Source: JAWKWH01 sp040830725 (GTDB lineage: Bacteria > Pseudomonadota > Alphaproteobacteria > Rhizobiales > Rhizobiaceae). From it: a stretch of 64,000 nt of DNA. The position numbers and the translations under genes are program-made. Positions within the stretch are counted from its first letter, which is position 1. Every line of letters starts with the position of its first letter. The notes beneath the pieces are model-generated. The model ran no database searches. It worked only from the letters and a program-made list of their open reading frames with translations, and was not told where the DNA came from. Positions 50,993 through 60,452 of the stretch are shown piece after piece. The stretch is from the NCBI GenBank assembly GCA_040830725.1, contig JBFOMG010000005.1, positions 1-64,000 on the forward strand. The letters are read 5' to 3'.

Positions 50993-52204
50993 ATGGCCGA
51001 TCCGGCACTGGCCGAAAATTTCGATCTCAACGACCTTCCCGACGGGTTTGTCGCCGATCCCTTCCCTGTCTACCGTTCACTGCTTGAACACGCCCCTGTC
51101 AAACATTTCACCGACGGTTCTGTCATGTTGTCGCGGTGGGATGATCTCGACCGCGTCTACCGCGATACGACAATCTTTTCCTCTGACAAGAAAGTCGAGT
51201 TCTGGCCCAAATACGGCGATACGCCGCTGTATGAGCACCACACTACCAGCCTCGTTTTCAGTGATCCGCCATTGCATACAAGGGTCAGAAAAATAATGGT
51301 CGGAGCGCTCAATCCGCGAGCGTTGCAGGCGATGGAACCAGGATTGATAGCGTTGGTCGATAACCTGATTGAAGCGCTCGGCGAACATGATGAGGCTGAT
51401 CTGATCGAGAATTTTGCCTCGGCGATTCCGATCGAAGTCATTGGCAATCTGTTTGCCATTCCGCGTGAGGATCGCGGCCCGCTCAGGGACTGGTCGTTGG
51501 CTATCCTCGGCGCGCTCGAACCGGTACTGACCAAGGAGCAGGAAGACTGGGGCAACCAATCGGTGGTCGATTTCAAGGCTTACCTGAAGGATTTGGCCGA
51601 TGATCGGCGCAAGAACCCCGGCGATCCGGCAACAGACGTGTTAACCCGGTTGATAGAAGGAGTCGGCGGCGAAAAACTGACCGAGACCGAACTGTTGCAA
51701 AATTGCATATTCATTCTCAATGCCGGTCACGAGACGACAACAAATCTCATCGGTAACGCCTTGGCGAGCCTGCATGAATGGCCCGATCAACGCCAACGCC
51801 TGATCGACGATCCCGGCCTGATCAATACCGCAGTCGATGAGTTTTTGAGATTTGAAAGCCCCAACCAGCTCGGCAACCGCATGACGACGGCCGATTGCGA
51901 ATTCCATGGCGAAACGATTGTCTCCGGAACACGCGTCCACCTTTGTATCGGAGCCGCCAATCGGGATCCGCGTCAGTTCGACAATCCGGACCAGCTCGAT
52001 ATCGCCCGCAAACCAAACAAGCACCATGCATTCGCAGGAGGCCCGCATCTCTGCGTTGGCTTTTCGCTCGCCCGCATGGAGGGCCGCATTGCCATATCCA
52101 AGTTTCTGCAGCGTTTCCCAAAATTCGAACTGTCGGGAACCGCTATCCGCAATGGCCGGGTCCGCTTTCGAGGCTATGCTTCACTTCCGGCCAAGCTGGG
52201 CTGA
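50993..52204 (+). CDS. Cytochrome P450
   Basis: 403 residues, bacterial soluble class. The I-helix is LNAGHETTTNLIGNAL, the K-helix ExxR is in DEFLRFESPNQLGNR, and the heme-Cys loop is FAGGPHLCVGFSLARME. It hydroxylates or epoxidises an organic substrate, with redox partners not encoded next to it; PaaE might serve. ATG at 50993 is chosen over GTG at 50981. It is co-transcribed with paaZ (17 bases apart) from the repressed promoter, so probably has a role in aromatic or phenylacetate-derived catabolism. Confidence 0.92.
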   Translation: MADPALAENFDLNDLPDGFVADPFPVYRSLLEHAPVKHFTDGSVMLSRWDDLDRVYRDTTIFSSDKKVEFWPKYGDTPLYEHHTTSLVFSDPPLHTRVRKIMVGALNPRALQAMEPGLIALVDNLIEALGEHDEADLIENFASAIPIEVIGNLFAIPREDRGPLRDWSLAILGALEPVLTKEQEDWGNQSVVDFKAYLKDLADDRRKNPGDPATDVLTRLIEGVGGEKLTETELLQNCIFILNAGHETTTNLIGNALASLHEWPDQRQRLIDDPGLINTAVDEFLRFESPNQLGNRMTTADCEFHGETIVSGTRVHLCIGAANRDPRQFDNPDQLDIARKPNKHHAFAGGPHLCVGFSLARMEGRIAISKFLQRFPKFELSGTAIRNGRVRFRGYASLPAKLG

Positions 52205-52220
52205 TTGACAGGAGATCCAG

Positions 52221-54236
52221 ATGTCGTTGTTGCAAGTAAACAGTTTTGCCGCAGGCCAGTGGGTTCCGCCAGGAAACAGCAAGGCAATGCTGAAGAGTGC
52301 TGCGACCGGTGCGGATTTCGCCGAAATCGGCGGCGCATCACTCGATTTTGCCGCAATGGCCGAACACGCCCGCGCTGTCGGCGGGCCTGCACTTCGTGCC
52401 ATGACATTTCACGATCGCGCATTCGCGCTGAAAGCGCTGGCCCAATATCTGAACGAACGCCGTGATCCGCTTTACGAGCTTTCCTACGATACCGGCACGA
52501 CGAAATCGGACGCCATGATCGACATCGACGGCGGCATCGGAACGCTGTTTGTCTATTCCTCGAAAGGCCGCCGCGAACTGCCCGGCGATACAATCATGAT
52601 TGACGGGACAAGAGAGCAACTGTCGCGATCCGGCAACTTTCTTGGCCAGCATGTTCTGACATCGTTGCAGGGTGTCGCTGTTCACATCAACGCCTTCAAC
52701 TTCCCGGTTTGGGGCATGTTGGAGAAACTGGCCCCGACGCTGCTTGCAGGCGTTCCAGCGATAGTGAAGCCGGCATCAGCCACTGCCTGGTTAACCGAGG
52801 CCGCATTTCGCATGATCATCGAGTCGGAGATCCTGCCTGAGGGATCAGTACAATTGATATCCGGTTCAACAGGCGATTTGCTCGACCAGCTCGGTTCGCA
52901 GGATGTGGTCTCGTTCACCGGCTCGGCGGCAACCGCTCGAATCCTGCGCGGAAATTCCAATCTGCTCGACAACGCAGTTCGTTTTGTCGCAGAGCAGGAT
53001 TCACTTAACGCCACCATTCTCGGCCCTGACGCTGGTCCGGGAACGCCGGAGTTTGACAGCGCAGTCCGCGAAATCCATCGCGAGATGACCGCCAAGGCTG
53101 GGCAGAAGTGCACCGCAATCCGGCGTATCCTGGTACCCGGGCAGCACCGGGATGCGCTCATTGACGCGGTATCGGATAAGCTTGGCGGCACCAAAGTGGG
53201 CGATCCTCGTGACGAGACAACGCGTATGGGTGCGCTTGCCAGCATCGCTCAATGCAAGGACGTTCTCGAAAAAGCCGGTATCATTGGTTCAGAAGCGCGA
53301 CAGGTATTTGGCACCACAGTTCCGACAGTTTCCAACGGTGGAGCATTTTTGTCACCGATACTGTTTTGCTGTGACGATCCGGACAGCTCTGAAAAAGTCC
53401 ATGATACCGAAGCTTTCGGACCGGTTTCAACGGTGATGGGATATCGCGATCTGGATCATGCACTGGCGTTGGCCAACCGCGGTGGCGGATCGCTGGTGAC
53501 GTCGGTTTTCACTCACGATCCGGCGGTTGCGCGCCGGGCGGTTGAGGTTTCCGGCGCCTGGCATGGCCGGCTCTATTTCGCCAACCGTGACACCGGGAAA
53601 GAAGCTACGGGACACGGTTCGCCGCTGCCTCACATGGTTCACGGCGGTCCTGGGCGCGCCGGCGGCGGCGAGGAAATGGGCGGTATCCGTGGCGTGACGC
53701 ACTACATGCAGCGTACCGCCGTTCAGGGTAGCCCCGATATCGTTGCCGAAATTACAAAAAGTTATCTGCCCGGTTCAAAGACGCTGGACAAGCCTCAACA
53801 CCCGTTCCGAATGCGATTTACGGAGCTTGAAATCGGGCATTCCATCGAGACCGAAGCGCGAACTGTGACGATGGATGATATCGAGCATTTCGCCAACTTC
53901 ACTGGCGATACGTTCTACGCCCATATGGATGAGGAAGCCGCCGCTGCCAACCCGTTCTTCCCGGGCCGCGTTGCTCACGGCTATCTGATCCTGAGCTTCG
54001 CTGCCGGATTGTTCGTCGATCCCGATCCGGGGCCCGTGCTCGCCAATTACGGGCTCGACAGCCTGCGTTTTCAAAAACCTGTATCAGCTGGCGACACGCT
54101 GAAGGTTCGCCTGACCGCCATGCACAAGACCAAGCGCAACGAAGAATATGGCGAAGTGCGATGGCACGTCACCGTCCGCAATCAGGACAATGAGCAAGTC
54201 GCTGAATACGAACTGTTGACGATGAACGCTATGTAG
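52221..54236 (+). CDS. paaZ: Bifunctional PaaZ (aldehyde dehydrogenase / oxepin-CoA hydrolase)
   Basis: 671 residues. N-terminal ALDH domain (about 1-515) with INAFNFPVWGMLEKLAPTL, PASATAWLTEAAFRM, the nucleophilic Cys in GQKCTAIRRILVPG and VSFTGSAATAR. C-terminal MaoC-like hotdog domain (about 540-671) with FANFTGDTFYAHMDEEAAA and FFPGRVAHGYLILSFAAG. The hydratase domain opens the oxepin-CoA ring and the ALDH domain oxidises the aldehyde. AGGAG precedes the ATG. It converges with the MFS gene, overlapping by 8 bases. Confidence 0.96.
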   Translation: MSLLQVNSFAAGQWVPPGNSKAMLKSAATGADFAEIGGASLDFAAMAEHARAVGGPALRAMTFHDRAFALKALAQYLNERRDPLYELSYDTGTTKSDAMIDIDGGIGTLFVYSSKGRRELPGDTIMIDGTREQLSRSGNFLGQHVLTSLQGVAVHINAFNFPVWGMLEKLAPTLLAGVPAIVKPASATAWLTEAAFRMIIESEILPEGSVQLISGSTGDLLDQLGSQDVVSFTGSAATARILRGNSNLLDNAVRFVAEQDSLNATILGPDAGPGTPEFDSAVREIHREMTAKAGQKCTAIRRILVPGQHRDALIDAVSDKLGGTKVGDPRDETTRMGALASIAQCKDVLEKAGIIGSEARQVFGTTVPTVSNGGAFLSPILFCCDDPDSSEKVHDTEAFGPVSTVMGYRDLDHALALANRGGGSLVTSVFTHDPAVARRAVEVSGAWHGRLYFANRDTGKEATGHGSPLPHMVHGGPGRAGGGEEMGGIRGVTHYMQRTAVQGSPDIVAEITKSYLPGSKTLDKPQHPFRMRFTELEIGHSIETEARTVTMDDIEHFANFTGDTFYAHMDEEAAAANPFFPGRVAHGYLILSFAAGLFVDPDPGPVLANYGLDSLRFQKPVSAGDTLKVRLTAMHKTKRNEEYGEVRWHVTVRNQDNEQVAEYELLTMNAM

Positions 54237-55422
54237 TTGCCCGCAGCCGGGCTTTAGCTCCGGACTGCCACCATAAGGTGCCGGCCAGGCTGACAGTGCA
54301 TATTCCAAGCAGCGAGATGCCGAAGCCGGTAATGCTTGCTCCGGTGAAGACAACAAGAGCGGCAGCGATCAGCGAGCCGCCAATCTGACTCACCACACCA
54401 AACACGGAAGCTGCATATCCGGCAATGTCGCCATGCGGATCAAGCACCAGTGCAGCGCCGTTGGAATAGACAACCAGATAGCTGGTTGCAAACAAGACCA
54501 TCAGCGCAGTCAGGGAATAGACATTCATCAAATCCAGCATTGCACCGGCTAGCAGCGCAAGCGAGGTAAGCAGCAGCACGATCCCGGCCATGATCATCGC
54601 CTTGATAATTCCGTATCTGCGGATGAGGCGGCGATTGCCGATTTGCCCGACGATGATCCCAAGTCCATGGATGGCGAAAAATACTGAAAAAGCAAAACCA
54701 TCGACTTGAAACTGGACGTCATAAATTACCGGAAGGCTGGTGATGATAAGATAAATTGCCGAACTGGTGATTGCCGACGTGACAAGGAAATGACGCGATT
54801 GCGGATTGTCGAACATTTGTTTCGCCCGCCGCTTCATCGTCGTCAGTTTCGTCGCATCCGCAGCTTTCACGTTGAGAGTTTCCGGCATTCTGACCAAGAT
54901 CATGATCATGAGAGCGCCATAAGCGGCCAATGCGCCAAACACCACCCTCCAATCCCAAAACTCGGTAATGATACCGCCCGCAAGTGGCGCGACAATCGGA
55001 CCTGCCGCGAAGATTGCCGTCGCCAACGCCAACCCGCGTGCGAGTTCCTCGCCAGTATAGAGATCACGAACAATCGCCCGCGAGGAGACAATGGCTGCTG
55101 CACCGCCAAATCCTTGTAAGGCCCTGGCTGAAAGCAGCAGTTCGATACTTTCTGCAAACGCTGCGATCAGGCAGCCGGCCAAAAACATCGCCAACCCGCC
55201 TGCAAGCGCCGGTTTGCGTCCAAATCGGTCCGATATTCCGCCCCACACGACCTGCCCCATACCGGCGGCAATGAGGAAGGCGGGAATGGTCCATTGAACC
55301 AGTGTTTTGCTTGTCAAGAGATCCGTTTCCATTTGCGGAAATGCGGGCAGCGTAACGTCCGTGCCGAAAGCGGCAGCCGACATCAGCAGCCCGCAATAGA
55401 TAACGATCGTCCGCGGCTGCAT
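54229..55422 (-). CDS. MFS transporter, Bcr/CflA drug-resistance type
   Basis: 397 residues, twelve helices. LPAFPQMETDL after helix 1, MGQVVWGGISDRFGRKPAL (motif A) and ALQGFGGAAAIVSSRAIVRDLY are family signatures. It is likely an exporter or importer; its place as last gene of the pob/pca operon, 5 bases after pcaB, suggests export or uptake of an aromatic acid. ATG at 55422 is taken as the start. Confidence 0.9.
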   Translation of the reverse strand: MQPRTIVIYCGLLMSAAAFGTDVTLPAFPQMETDLLTSKTLVQWTIPAFLIAAGMGQVVWGGISDRFGRKPALAGGLAMFLAGCLIAAFAESIELLLSARALQGFGGAAAIVSSRAIVRDLYTGEELARGLALATAIFAAGPIVAPLAGGIITEFWDWRVVFGALAAYGALMIMILVRMPETLNVKAADATKLTTMKRRAKQMFDNPQSRHFLVTSAITSSAIYLIITSLPVIYDVQFQVDGFAFSVFFAIHGLGIIVGQIGNRRLIRRYGIIKAMIMAGIVLLLTSLALLAGAMLDLMNVYSLTALMVLFATSYLVVYSNGAALVLDPHGDIAGYAASVFGVVSQIGGSLIAAALVVFTGASITGFGISLLGICTVSLAGTLWWQSGAKARLRATT

Positions 55423-55427
55423 CAGAA

Positions 55428-56483
55428 CTACTCGATCCCGACGAATGATATCGACTGAAACAACTGCTCCGCCGTACGAATGGAGGCTCCCGTTGCGACC
55501 ATCATTTGTGGAAGCACCATCCATTCTAGCGTCCATGCAGAACCGGAACGTTCGTTTTCATGCACCAGGGACAAGTGCATTCCCGTCAGCAAAATCGCAT
55601 TGAAGCGCGCAATCGCCACCAGTGTCTCGGCGGCGACCGGATTGACCTTGTGCGGCATCGCCGATGAGCCGCCCCCTTTTGACAATTCGATCTCGTCCAT
55701 CTCCTGCTGGGCAAACAGCACAATATCCGCGCCGGTCTTCCCCAGGCTGCCGGTAATAAGCGATAGCCAGTTGGCGAGATCGGCCAGTCCGTCACGCTCT
55801 GTGTGTCGAGCTTGCACGCTTGGTGCCAATCCAAGCTGCCTGGCCATTCTTTCAATCACCGCTGATCCTTTATCACCCAGCTTGCTCAAATCGCCGACAG
55901 GACCACCAAGATGAAGTACTCCGACCCGTTCGCGTATCGCGGACATACGTTCGCGATGGCGCACCAGGGGATCGCGCCAACTGGCAATTTTTCGAGATAC
56001 GGTAACGGGCAACGCCGCCTGCATTCGCGTGTGCGCCATCACGGTCTTGCCACCATCCCGACTGTCAAGCGCATCAAGCTCCGCTATAACCCGCTCCAGC
56101 CCATCATTCACCCTGTCGATAACTTTGAGCGACCGAATTGCCAGGGACGTGTCGATCACATCCTGGCTGGTGGCGCCGTAATGCAGCGCTTCAGCACTTT
56201 GGTCATCCAGATGGGCGCGGACCTGTTTCAACATTGCCGGAACAACAACGCCATCACGCGCCGTCTCATCGCGAAGGGCTGCGTAGTCGGGCTCAAGATC
56301 ACTTACCGAAGCCCTTATTCGCTCTGCGCATCCTGCGGCGATCAATCCTTCCGCTTCCTCGGCTTCTGCCAGCACTGCCTCGAATTCAAGCATCGCACCG
56401 ATGTCGACCTCGGCAGACATCAATTCCGAAATCTGGTCATCTCCCAGCAGGCCGGAAAGAAAAGAATGATCAAAAACGCTCAT
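55428..56483 (-). CDS. pcaB: 3-carboxy-cis,cis-muconate cycloisomerase
   Basis: 351 residues, fumarase/adenylosuccinate lyase fold. LHYGATSQDVIDTSLAIRSL, MAHTRMQAALPVTVSRK and the C3 region GGSSAMPHKVNPVAAET are diagnostic. It lactonises 3-carboxymuconate from the PcaHG reaction. ATG overlaps the pcaG TAA by one base (TAATG). Somewhat shorter than 450-residue forms, as in rhizobia. Confidence 0.95.
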   Translation of the reverse strand: MSVFDHSFLSGLLGDDQISELMSAEVDIGAMLEFEAVLAEAEEAEGLIAAGCAERIRASVSDLEPDYAALRDETARDGVVVPAMLKQVRAHLDDQSAEALHYGATSQDVIDTSLAIRSLKVIDRVNDGLERVIAELDALDSRDGGKTVMAHTRMQAALPVTVSRKIASWRDPLVRHRERMSAIRERVGVLHLGGPVGDLSKLGDKGSAVIERMARQLGLAPSVQARHTERDGLADLANWLSLITGSLGKTGADIVLFAQQEMDEIELSKGGGSSAMPHKVNPVAAETLVAIARFNAILLTGMHLSLVHENERSGSAWTLEWMVLPQMMVATGASIRTAEQLFQSISFVGIE

Positions 56484-57097
56484 TAAATATCGAAAAACAC
56501 CGTCTCTCGCTCACCCTGTAAATGGATGTCGAACCTGTAGGTGTTTCCGTCGCGCGGCGCAATAAGTGTTGGTACGCGAACTTTGTGCTCAATACGTGCA
56601 AGGACCGGGTCTTCGGCATTCGCTGCTTCCTCGTCGCCGAAGTACATTCTCGTGTGCAATCCGATGTTGATTCCGCGTGCCACGATCCAGAAAGTGATAT
56701 GCGGTGCCTGCATGCGCCCGTCACGGAATGGCACCCTGCCCGGCTTGATCGTGTCAAACCAGTACTCACCAGTCTCCAGGTTCGATGGGGATCGGCCGAA
56801 ACCGGAAAATGCGGGATCCGCCTGGCCTCGGGTTTCCGCCGGAGAATTGTAAAGTCCGGCAGCATCTGCCTGCCAAATCTCCAGCAACACATCTCTCAAC
56901 GGCGTGCCCGATCCGTCGATTACCTGGCCGGTGATGGAAATTCGCTCGCCCTTGGTGGCTTCCGTAACCATTTTCGATCCGAGATCTTCCGGAAATACCC
57001 CGGGAATCTCGCAAAAGTTGGGAACTGCGCCGATATGCACATAGGGACCCGCGGTTTGCGACGGCGTTTCTTTCAGTCTTCCGAGGCTCTGAACCAT
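56483..57097 (-). CDS. pcaG: Protocatechuate 3,4-dioxygenase alpha subunit
   Basis: 204 residues. TPSQTAGPYVHIGAVP, LLEIWQADAAGLY, FSGFGRSPSNLETGEYWFDTIKPG and HITFWIVARGINIGLHTRMYFGDE follow the intradiol dioxygenase fold. It lacks the full set of iron ligands, as in all alpha subunits. One base separates the stop of pcaH from this ATG. With PcaH it cleaves protocatechuate between the hydroxyl-bearing carbons. Confidence 0.95.
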   Translation of the reverse strand: MVQSLGRLKETPSQTAGPYVHIGAVPNFCEIPGVFPEDLGSKMVTEATKGERISITGQVIDGSGTPLRDVLLEIWQADAAGLYNSPAETRGQADPAFSGFGRSPSNLETGEYWFDTIKPGRVPFRDGRMQAPHITFWIVARGINIGLHTRMYFGDEEAANAEDPVLARIEHKVRVPTLIAPRDGNTYRFDIHLQGERETVFFDI

Positions 57098-57098
57098 C

Positions 57099-57839
57099 TC
57101 AATTGCCCTCCAGCCGGTTTTCAAACATGGTCGACCGGCGGCCCCGTAGCACGATATCGAACTTATAGGCTCGCGCATCCATCGGAATAGTCGCTTCCAT
57201 ATCGAGCGCCGCCACCAGCGTCTCTATTGCGGCCTTGTCGGGAATGGTTCTCACAATCGGACACCGCGGGATCATGGGATCACCCTCGAAGTACATCTGC
57301 GTAATCAGGCGTTGCGCAAATCCGTGCCCGAACAAGGAAAAGTGGATGTGCGAAGGACGCCAGTCGTTCACTCCATTCATCCAGGGATAGGGTCCGGGTT
57401 TGACAGTTCGAAATGCATAACTGCCGTCGTCACCGGTGATCGTTCGACCACATCCACCAAAATTGGGATCGAGCGGTGCAATATAACCTTCGTTTTTGTG
57501 GCGGTAGCGGCCACCGGCATTGGCTTTACAAAATTCACCCCATGAGACAGGAACAGCCGTGCCGCGTTCGTCCAGCACACGGACGTAGACAACGATGCGT
57601 TCGCCGATAGCGCTTTCGCCTGGCTTGGCAAAATTGTGGATCAGAGCGTCGTCGAGCGGGCCGAGGATGTCGTGTCCGAACACTGGACCGGTGATTTCGC
57701 TCAAAGTGGTGTCGAGAGAAATCAGCGCCTTTTGCGGCGATCTGAGAACCGATGTCTTGTACCACGGCGTGTACGCAGGCGGTTGCCAGTTGCGGTCCCG
57801 TTGAAAGAACGATCCTGTCTCGGGCGGCATATTGCTCAC
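57099..57839 (-). CDS. pcaH: Protocatechuate 3,4-dioxygenase beta subunit
   Basis: 246 residues with the Fe(III) ligands: Tyr in GGRYRHKNEGYIAPLDPNF, Tyr in GPYPWMNGVNDWRPSHIHFS and the two His in HIHFSLFGHGF. GTG at 57839 is preferred because GAAGGAG is 6 bases upstream and it starts right after the pcaC stop. Catalytic subunit of the 3,4-PCD. Confidence 0.95.
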   Translation of the reverse strand: MSNMPPETGSFFQRDRNWQPPAYTPWYKTSVLRSPQKALISLDTTLSEITGPVFGHDILGPLDDALIHNFAKPGESAIGERIVVYVRVLDERGTAVPVSWGEFCKANAGGRYRHKNEGYIAPLDPNFGGCGRTITGDDGSYAFRTVKPGPYPWMNGVNDWRPSHIHFSLFGHGFAQRLITQMYFEGDPMIPRCPIVRTIPDKAAIETLVAALDMEATIPMDARAYKFDIVLRGRRSTMFENRLEGN

Positions 57840-57840
57840 A

Positions 57841-58239
57841 TCAATCTCCTTCGGCACCATTCATTTCGGCAAGGGTCGCCTTGGCTATCTTCAGCGCATG
57901 GTTGGCTGCCGGAACGCCGGCGTAGATCGCGACGTGCAGCAGGGCTTCTCGAATATCTTCGGCGCTGGCGCCCGTATTGGCGGTCGCGCGTATGTGCATG
58001 GCCAGTTCGTCGTGATGACCAAGTGCCGCCAGCAGCGCAATCGTCAGCATCGAACGCTCACGCTTGCTTATGTCCGGCCGCGACCACACATGCCCCCAAG
58101 CCGCATCGGTGATCATTTCCTGAAACGGCTCGTCAAATGCGGTCGCCGCCGCTTTTGCTCGGTCGACATGCGCATCCCCCAGCACACTTCGCCGGGTTTT
58201 ATCACCGTGAGCGCGCAATTTGTTCTCTTCTTCGCTCAT
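57841..58239 (-). CDS. pcaC: 4-carboxymuconolactone decarboxylase
   Basis: 132 residues of the CMD/AhpD family. RRSVLGDAHVDRAKAAATAFDEPF, AWGHVWSRPDISKRERSML and GHHDELAMHIRATANTGASAEDIREALLHVAIYAGVPAANHA match PcaC. Decarboxylates the PcaB product to the enol-lactone. Starts 7 bases after the pobA stop. A pcaD gene for the next step is not in view. Confidence 0.94.
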   Translation of the reverse strand: MSEEENKLRAHGDKTRRSVLGDAHVDRAKAAATAFDEPFQEMITDAAWGHVWSRPDISKRERSMLTIALLAALGHHDELAMHIRATANTGASAEDIREALLHVAIYAGVPAANHALKIAKATLAEMNGAEGD

Positions 58240-58246
58240 CTGTCTC

Positions 58247-59434
58247 TCAATAAGGCAATCCAACATAATTTTCCGCCAGTGCCGCCGACGCTGTCCGTGA
58301 ACTGGCAAGGTATTCGAACTCGGCCTGCTGCATCTTGCGGCCGAATGAATCTGTCTCCGGAAACCGGTGCATCATGTTGGTCATCCACCACGAGAACCGT
58401 TCGGCTTTCCAGACCCTTGCAAGCGCGCGTGAGGAATAGGCGTCAATGCCGGCGTCATAATTGTCGAGAAAATGATCGCGCAATCCTTCAAAGAGATAGT
58501 GAATGTCGCTCGATGCAAGATTCAATCCCTTTGCACCTGTCGGAGGCACGATGTGAGCCGCGTCCCCAGCAAGGAACAATCGGCCGAAGCGAAGCGGCTC
58601 GGCAACGAAAGACCGAAGCGGCGCAATCGATTTTTCAATGGATGGACCTGTGATGAGACTTTCCGCCAGATCGGAAGGCAAACGCCGGCGCAATTCATCC
58701 CAAAACCGGTCGTCCGGCCAATCCTCAACCTTGTCCTCGAGCGGACACTGCACATAGTAGCGGCTGCGTGTTTTTGACCGCATCGAACAAAGGGCAAAAC
58801 CGCGTTCATGGCTTGTGTAGACGAGTTCGTCGTCAACCGGCGGTGTGTCGCAAAGCAACCCCATCCACCCGAACGGATAGATCCTTTCAAATTCGCGAAG
58901 GGCAGAAGCGGGGACGGACTGTCGTGAAACTCCGTGATATCCGTCGCAACCGGCTATGAAATCGCAATCGATGCGATGGTTTGTACCATCCTTACGGTAG
59001 GTGATGAACGGTTTATCGGATTCGAACTCGTTGGGCGATACGTCTTCGGCGTTATAGATGGTGGCGAAACCTGCCGCCTCTCGCGCGTCCATCAAGTCCC
59101 GCGTCAATTCGGTCTGGCCATAGACAATGACATGCTTGCCTCCGGTAAGACCCTTGAAATCGATCCGGTGCCGGTGTCCGTCAAATCCCATTCCGACACC
59201 GTCATGCGGCAGACCTTCCTTTCGCATGCGTTCGCCGGCGCCAGCCGCGTCAAGCATCGCAGCCATGCCTTCTTCCAGGACACCCGCCCGAATGCGGCCG
59301 AGGATATAGTCGCGGTCGACACGGTCGAGAATGACGTTGTCGATCCCGGCACGGCCAAGCAATTGGCCGAGCAGAAGGCCTGATGGACCCGAGCCAATGA
59401 TCGCTACCTGTGTGCGAATGACTTCCACTCCCAT
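58247..59434 (-). CDS. pobA: 4-hydroxybenzoate 3-monooxygenase
   Basis: 395 residues, the classic PobA flavoprotein length. VAIIGSGPSGLLLGQLL (FAD), RIRAGVLEEGMAAMLDAAG (substrate loop) and GRLFLAGDAAHIVPPTGAKGLNLASSD (FAD ribityl) are in place. It makes protocatechuate with NADPH and O2. First gene of the pobA-pcaCHGB-MFS operon; a dyad 9 bases upstream and a divergent AraC gene control it. Confidence 0.97.
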   Translation of the reverse strand: MGVEVIRTQVAIIGSGPSGLLLGQLLGRAGIDNVILDRVDRDYILGRIRAGVLEEGMAAMLDAAGAGERMRKEGLPHDGVGMGFDGHRHRIDFKGLTGGKHVIVYGQTELTRDLMDAREAAGFATIYNAEDVSPNEFESDKPFITYRKDGTNHRIDCDFIAGCDGYHGVSRQSVPASALREFERIYPFGWMGLLCDTPPVDDELVYTSHERGFALCSMRSKTRSRYYVQCPLEDKVEDWPDDRFWDELRRRLPSDLAESLITGPSIEKSIAPLRSFVAEPLRFGRLFLAGDAAHIVPPTGAKGLNLASSDIHYLFEGLRDHFLDNYDAGIDAYSSRALARVWKAERFSWWMTNMMHRFPETDSFGRKMQQAEFEYLASSRTASAALAENYVGLPY

Positions 59435-59442
59435 GCGTAATT

Positions 59443-59458
59443 ATTGGTTGAAACCAAT
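59443..59458. promoter_or_regulatory. Dyad just upstream of pobA
   Basis: ATTGGTT-GA-AACCAAT, perfect 7-bp arms, 9 bases before the pobA start codon. It overlaps the likely transcription start or leader of pobA, so a bound protein would block it. Confidence 0.5.
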
Positions 59459-59491
59459 TGTCTCCCACGCCTCCGTTCAAACAATGGACAT

Positions 59492-59521
59492 TTTGAGCAT
59501 TTTTGTGGATTATTTGAGCAT
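59492..59521. promoter_or_regulatory. Direct repeats with 21-bp offset between pobA and the AraC regulator
   Basis: TTTGAGCAT occurs at 59492-59500 and again at 59513-59521. The offset is two helical turns, as for AraC-type activator sites. They lie 58-87 bases upstream of the pobA ATG, suitable for activation, and the second copy touches the regulator's start codon. Confidence 0.5.
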
Positions 59522-60452
59522 GCCTGCTGCCGACAGTCCTGTTCAATCTGAAGCCCCCGACTTTCAGCTGTATCAGCAGGACGTCTCGGGGCCAGAAAAC
59601 TTTTCAATTCACTGTGAACCGCTCTATGTGCGCAGCAGCAAGCACCGCTGGGAAATTGGTCATCATCGTCACGACAGCTACTTTCAGCTTTTCGTTATAA
59701 CCGATGGTGCAGGTGAGATATTTTTCGATGGCGAATATCACCAGTTTGAAGCGCCGGCAGCACTGTTCATTCCAGCGGGCGTGGTGCACGGTTTCCGTTT
59801 CTTCGCAGGCAGCGATGGGCGGGTTGTGACAGCGCTCACCGAGCTCTTGCAACAAACTTGCGGTCCAGACCCGAGCTTTTCAGGTTTTTTCTGTGCGGTC
59901 CGGATAGTATCGCTTCGCGCAACCGATGGGGCGACCTTGGAATTGTCCGCGCAGATCGACCAATTGGAAGCCGAATTGGTCAGCGATAAATCAGGAAGCA
60001 ATACCTGTGCTTCGGCTTTACTGCTGATCGCGCTGGTCAGCCTCACGCGCGCCCAGTACCCGAAATTGCTTCCTGCCAATGAAATGGCGAGTGATCGCGA
60101 CATGCAGCGCTTGCAAGCGCTGGATGTCATGATTGCGCGCAATTATCGCCAACGTGAAAGCGTATTGTCGTATGCTGAGCAGTTTGGAATTTCTGCACAT
60201 CAACTCAATCGAATAGCCCTTAAACATACCGGTAAGACCGTTCACCAGATGGTCGACGCACGTGTAATAGCCGAGGCCAAGCGCCTGCTTGCCACAACAC
60301 CTGCCTCGGTCCGTGAGGTTGCCGAACATGTCGGCTTTTCAGATCATTCTTACTTCAACCGGTTTTTCACCAAACATGCAGGAAGGCCACCGGGACGTTG
60401 GCGCAGCAATCAGGGACGTGGCAGCGCAACTGAGTACTCGTCGGGCGACTAA
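59520..60452 (+). CDS. AraC-family regulator, PobR-like
   Basis: 310 residues. An N-terminal cupin (IGHHRHDSYFQLFVITDGAGEIFFDGEYHQFEAP) binds effector; C-terminal HTH pair is SVLSYAEQFGISAHQLNRI and VREVAEHVGFSDHSYFNRFFTKHAGRPPG. Divergent orientation to pobA is that of pobR in rhizobia and Azotobacter, so it probably activates pobA on 4-hydroxybenzoate. The start is uncertain between ATGs at 59484 and 59520. It converges on the LysR gene with a 4-base overlap. Confidence 0.85.
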   Translation: MPAADSPVQSEAPDFQLYQQDVSGPENFSIHCEPLYVRSSKHRWEIGHHRHDSYFQLFVITDGAGEIFFDGEYHQFEAPAALFIPAGVVHGFRFFAGSDGRVVTALTELLQQTCGPDPSFSGFFCAVRIVSLRATDGATLELSAQIDQLEAELVSDKSGSNTCASALLLIALVSLTRAQYPKLLPANEMASDRDMQRLQALDVMIARNYRQRESVLSYAEQFGISAHQLNRIALKHTGKTVHQMVDARVIAEAKRLLATTPASVREVAEHVGFSDHSYFNRFFTKHAGRPPGRWRSNQGRGSATEYSSGD

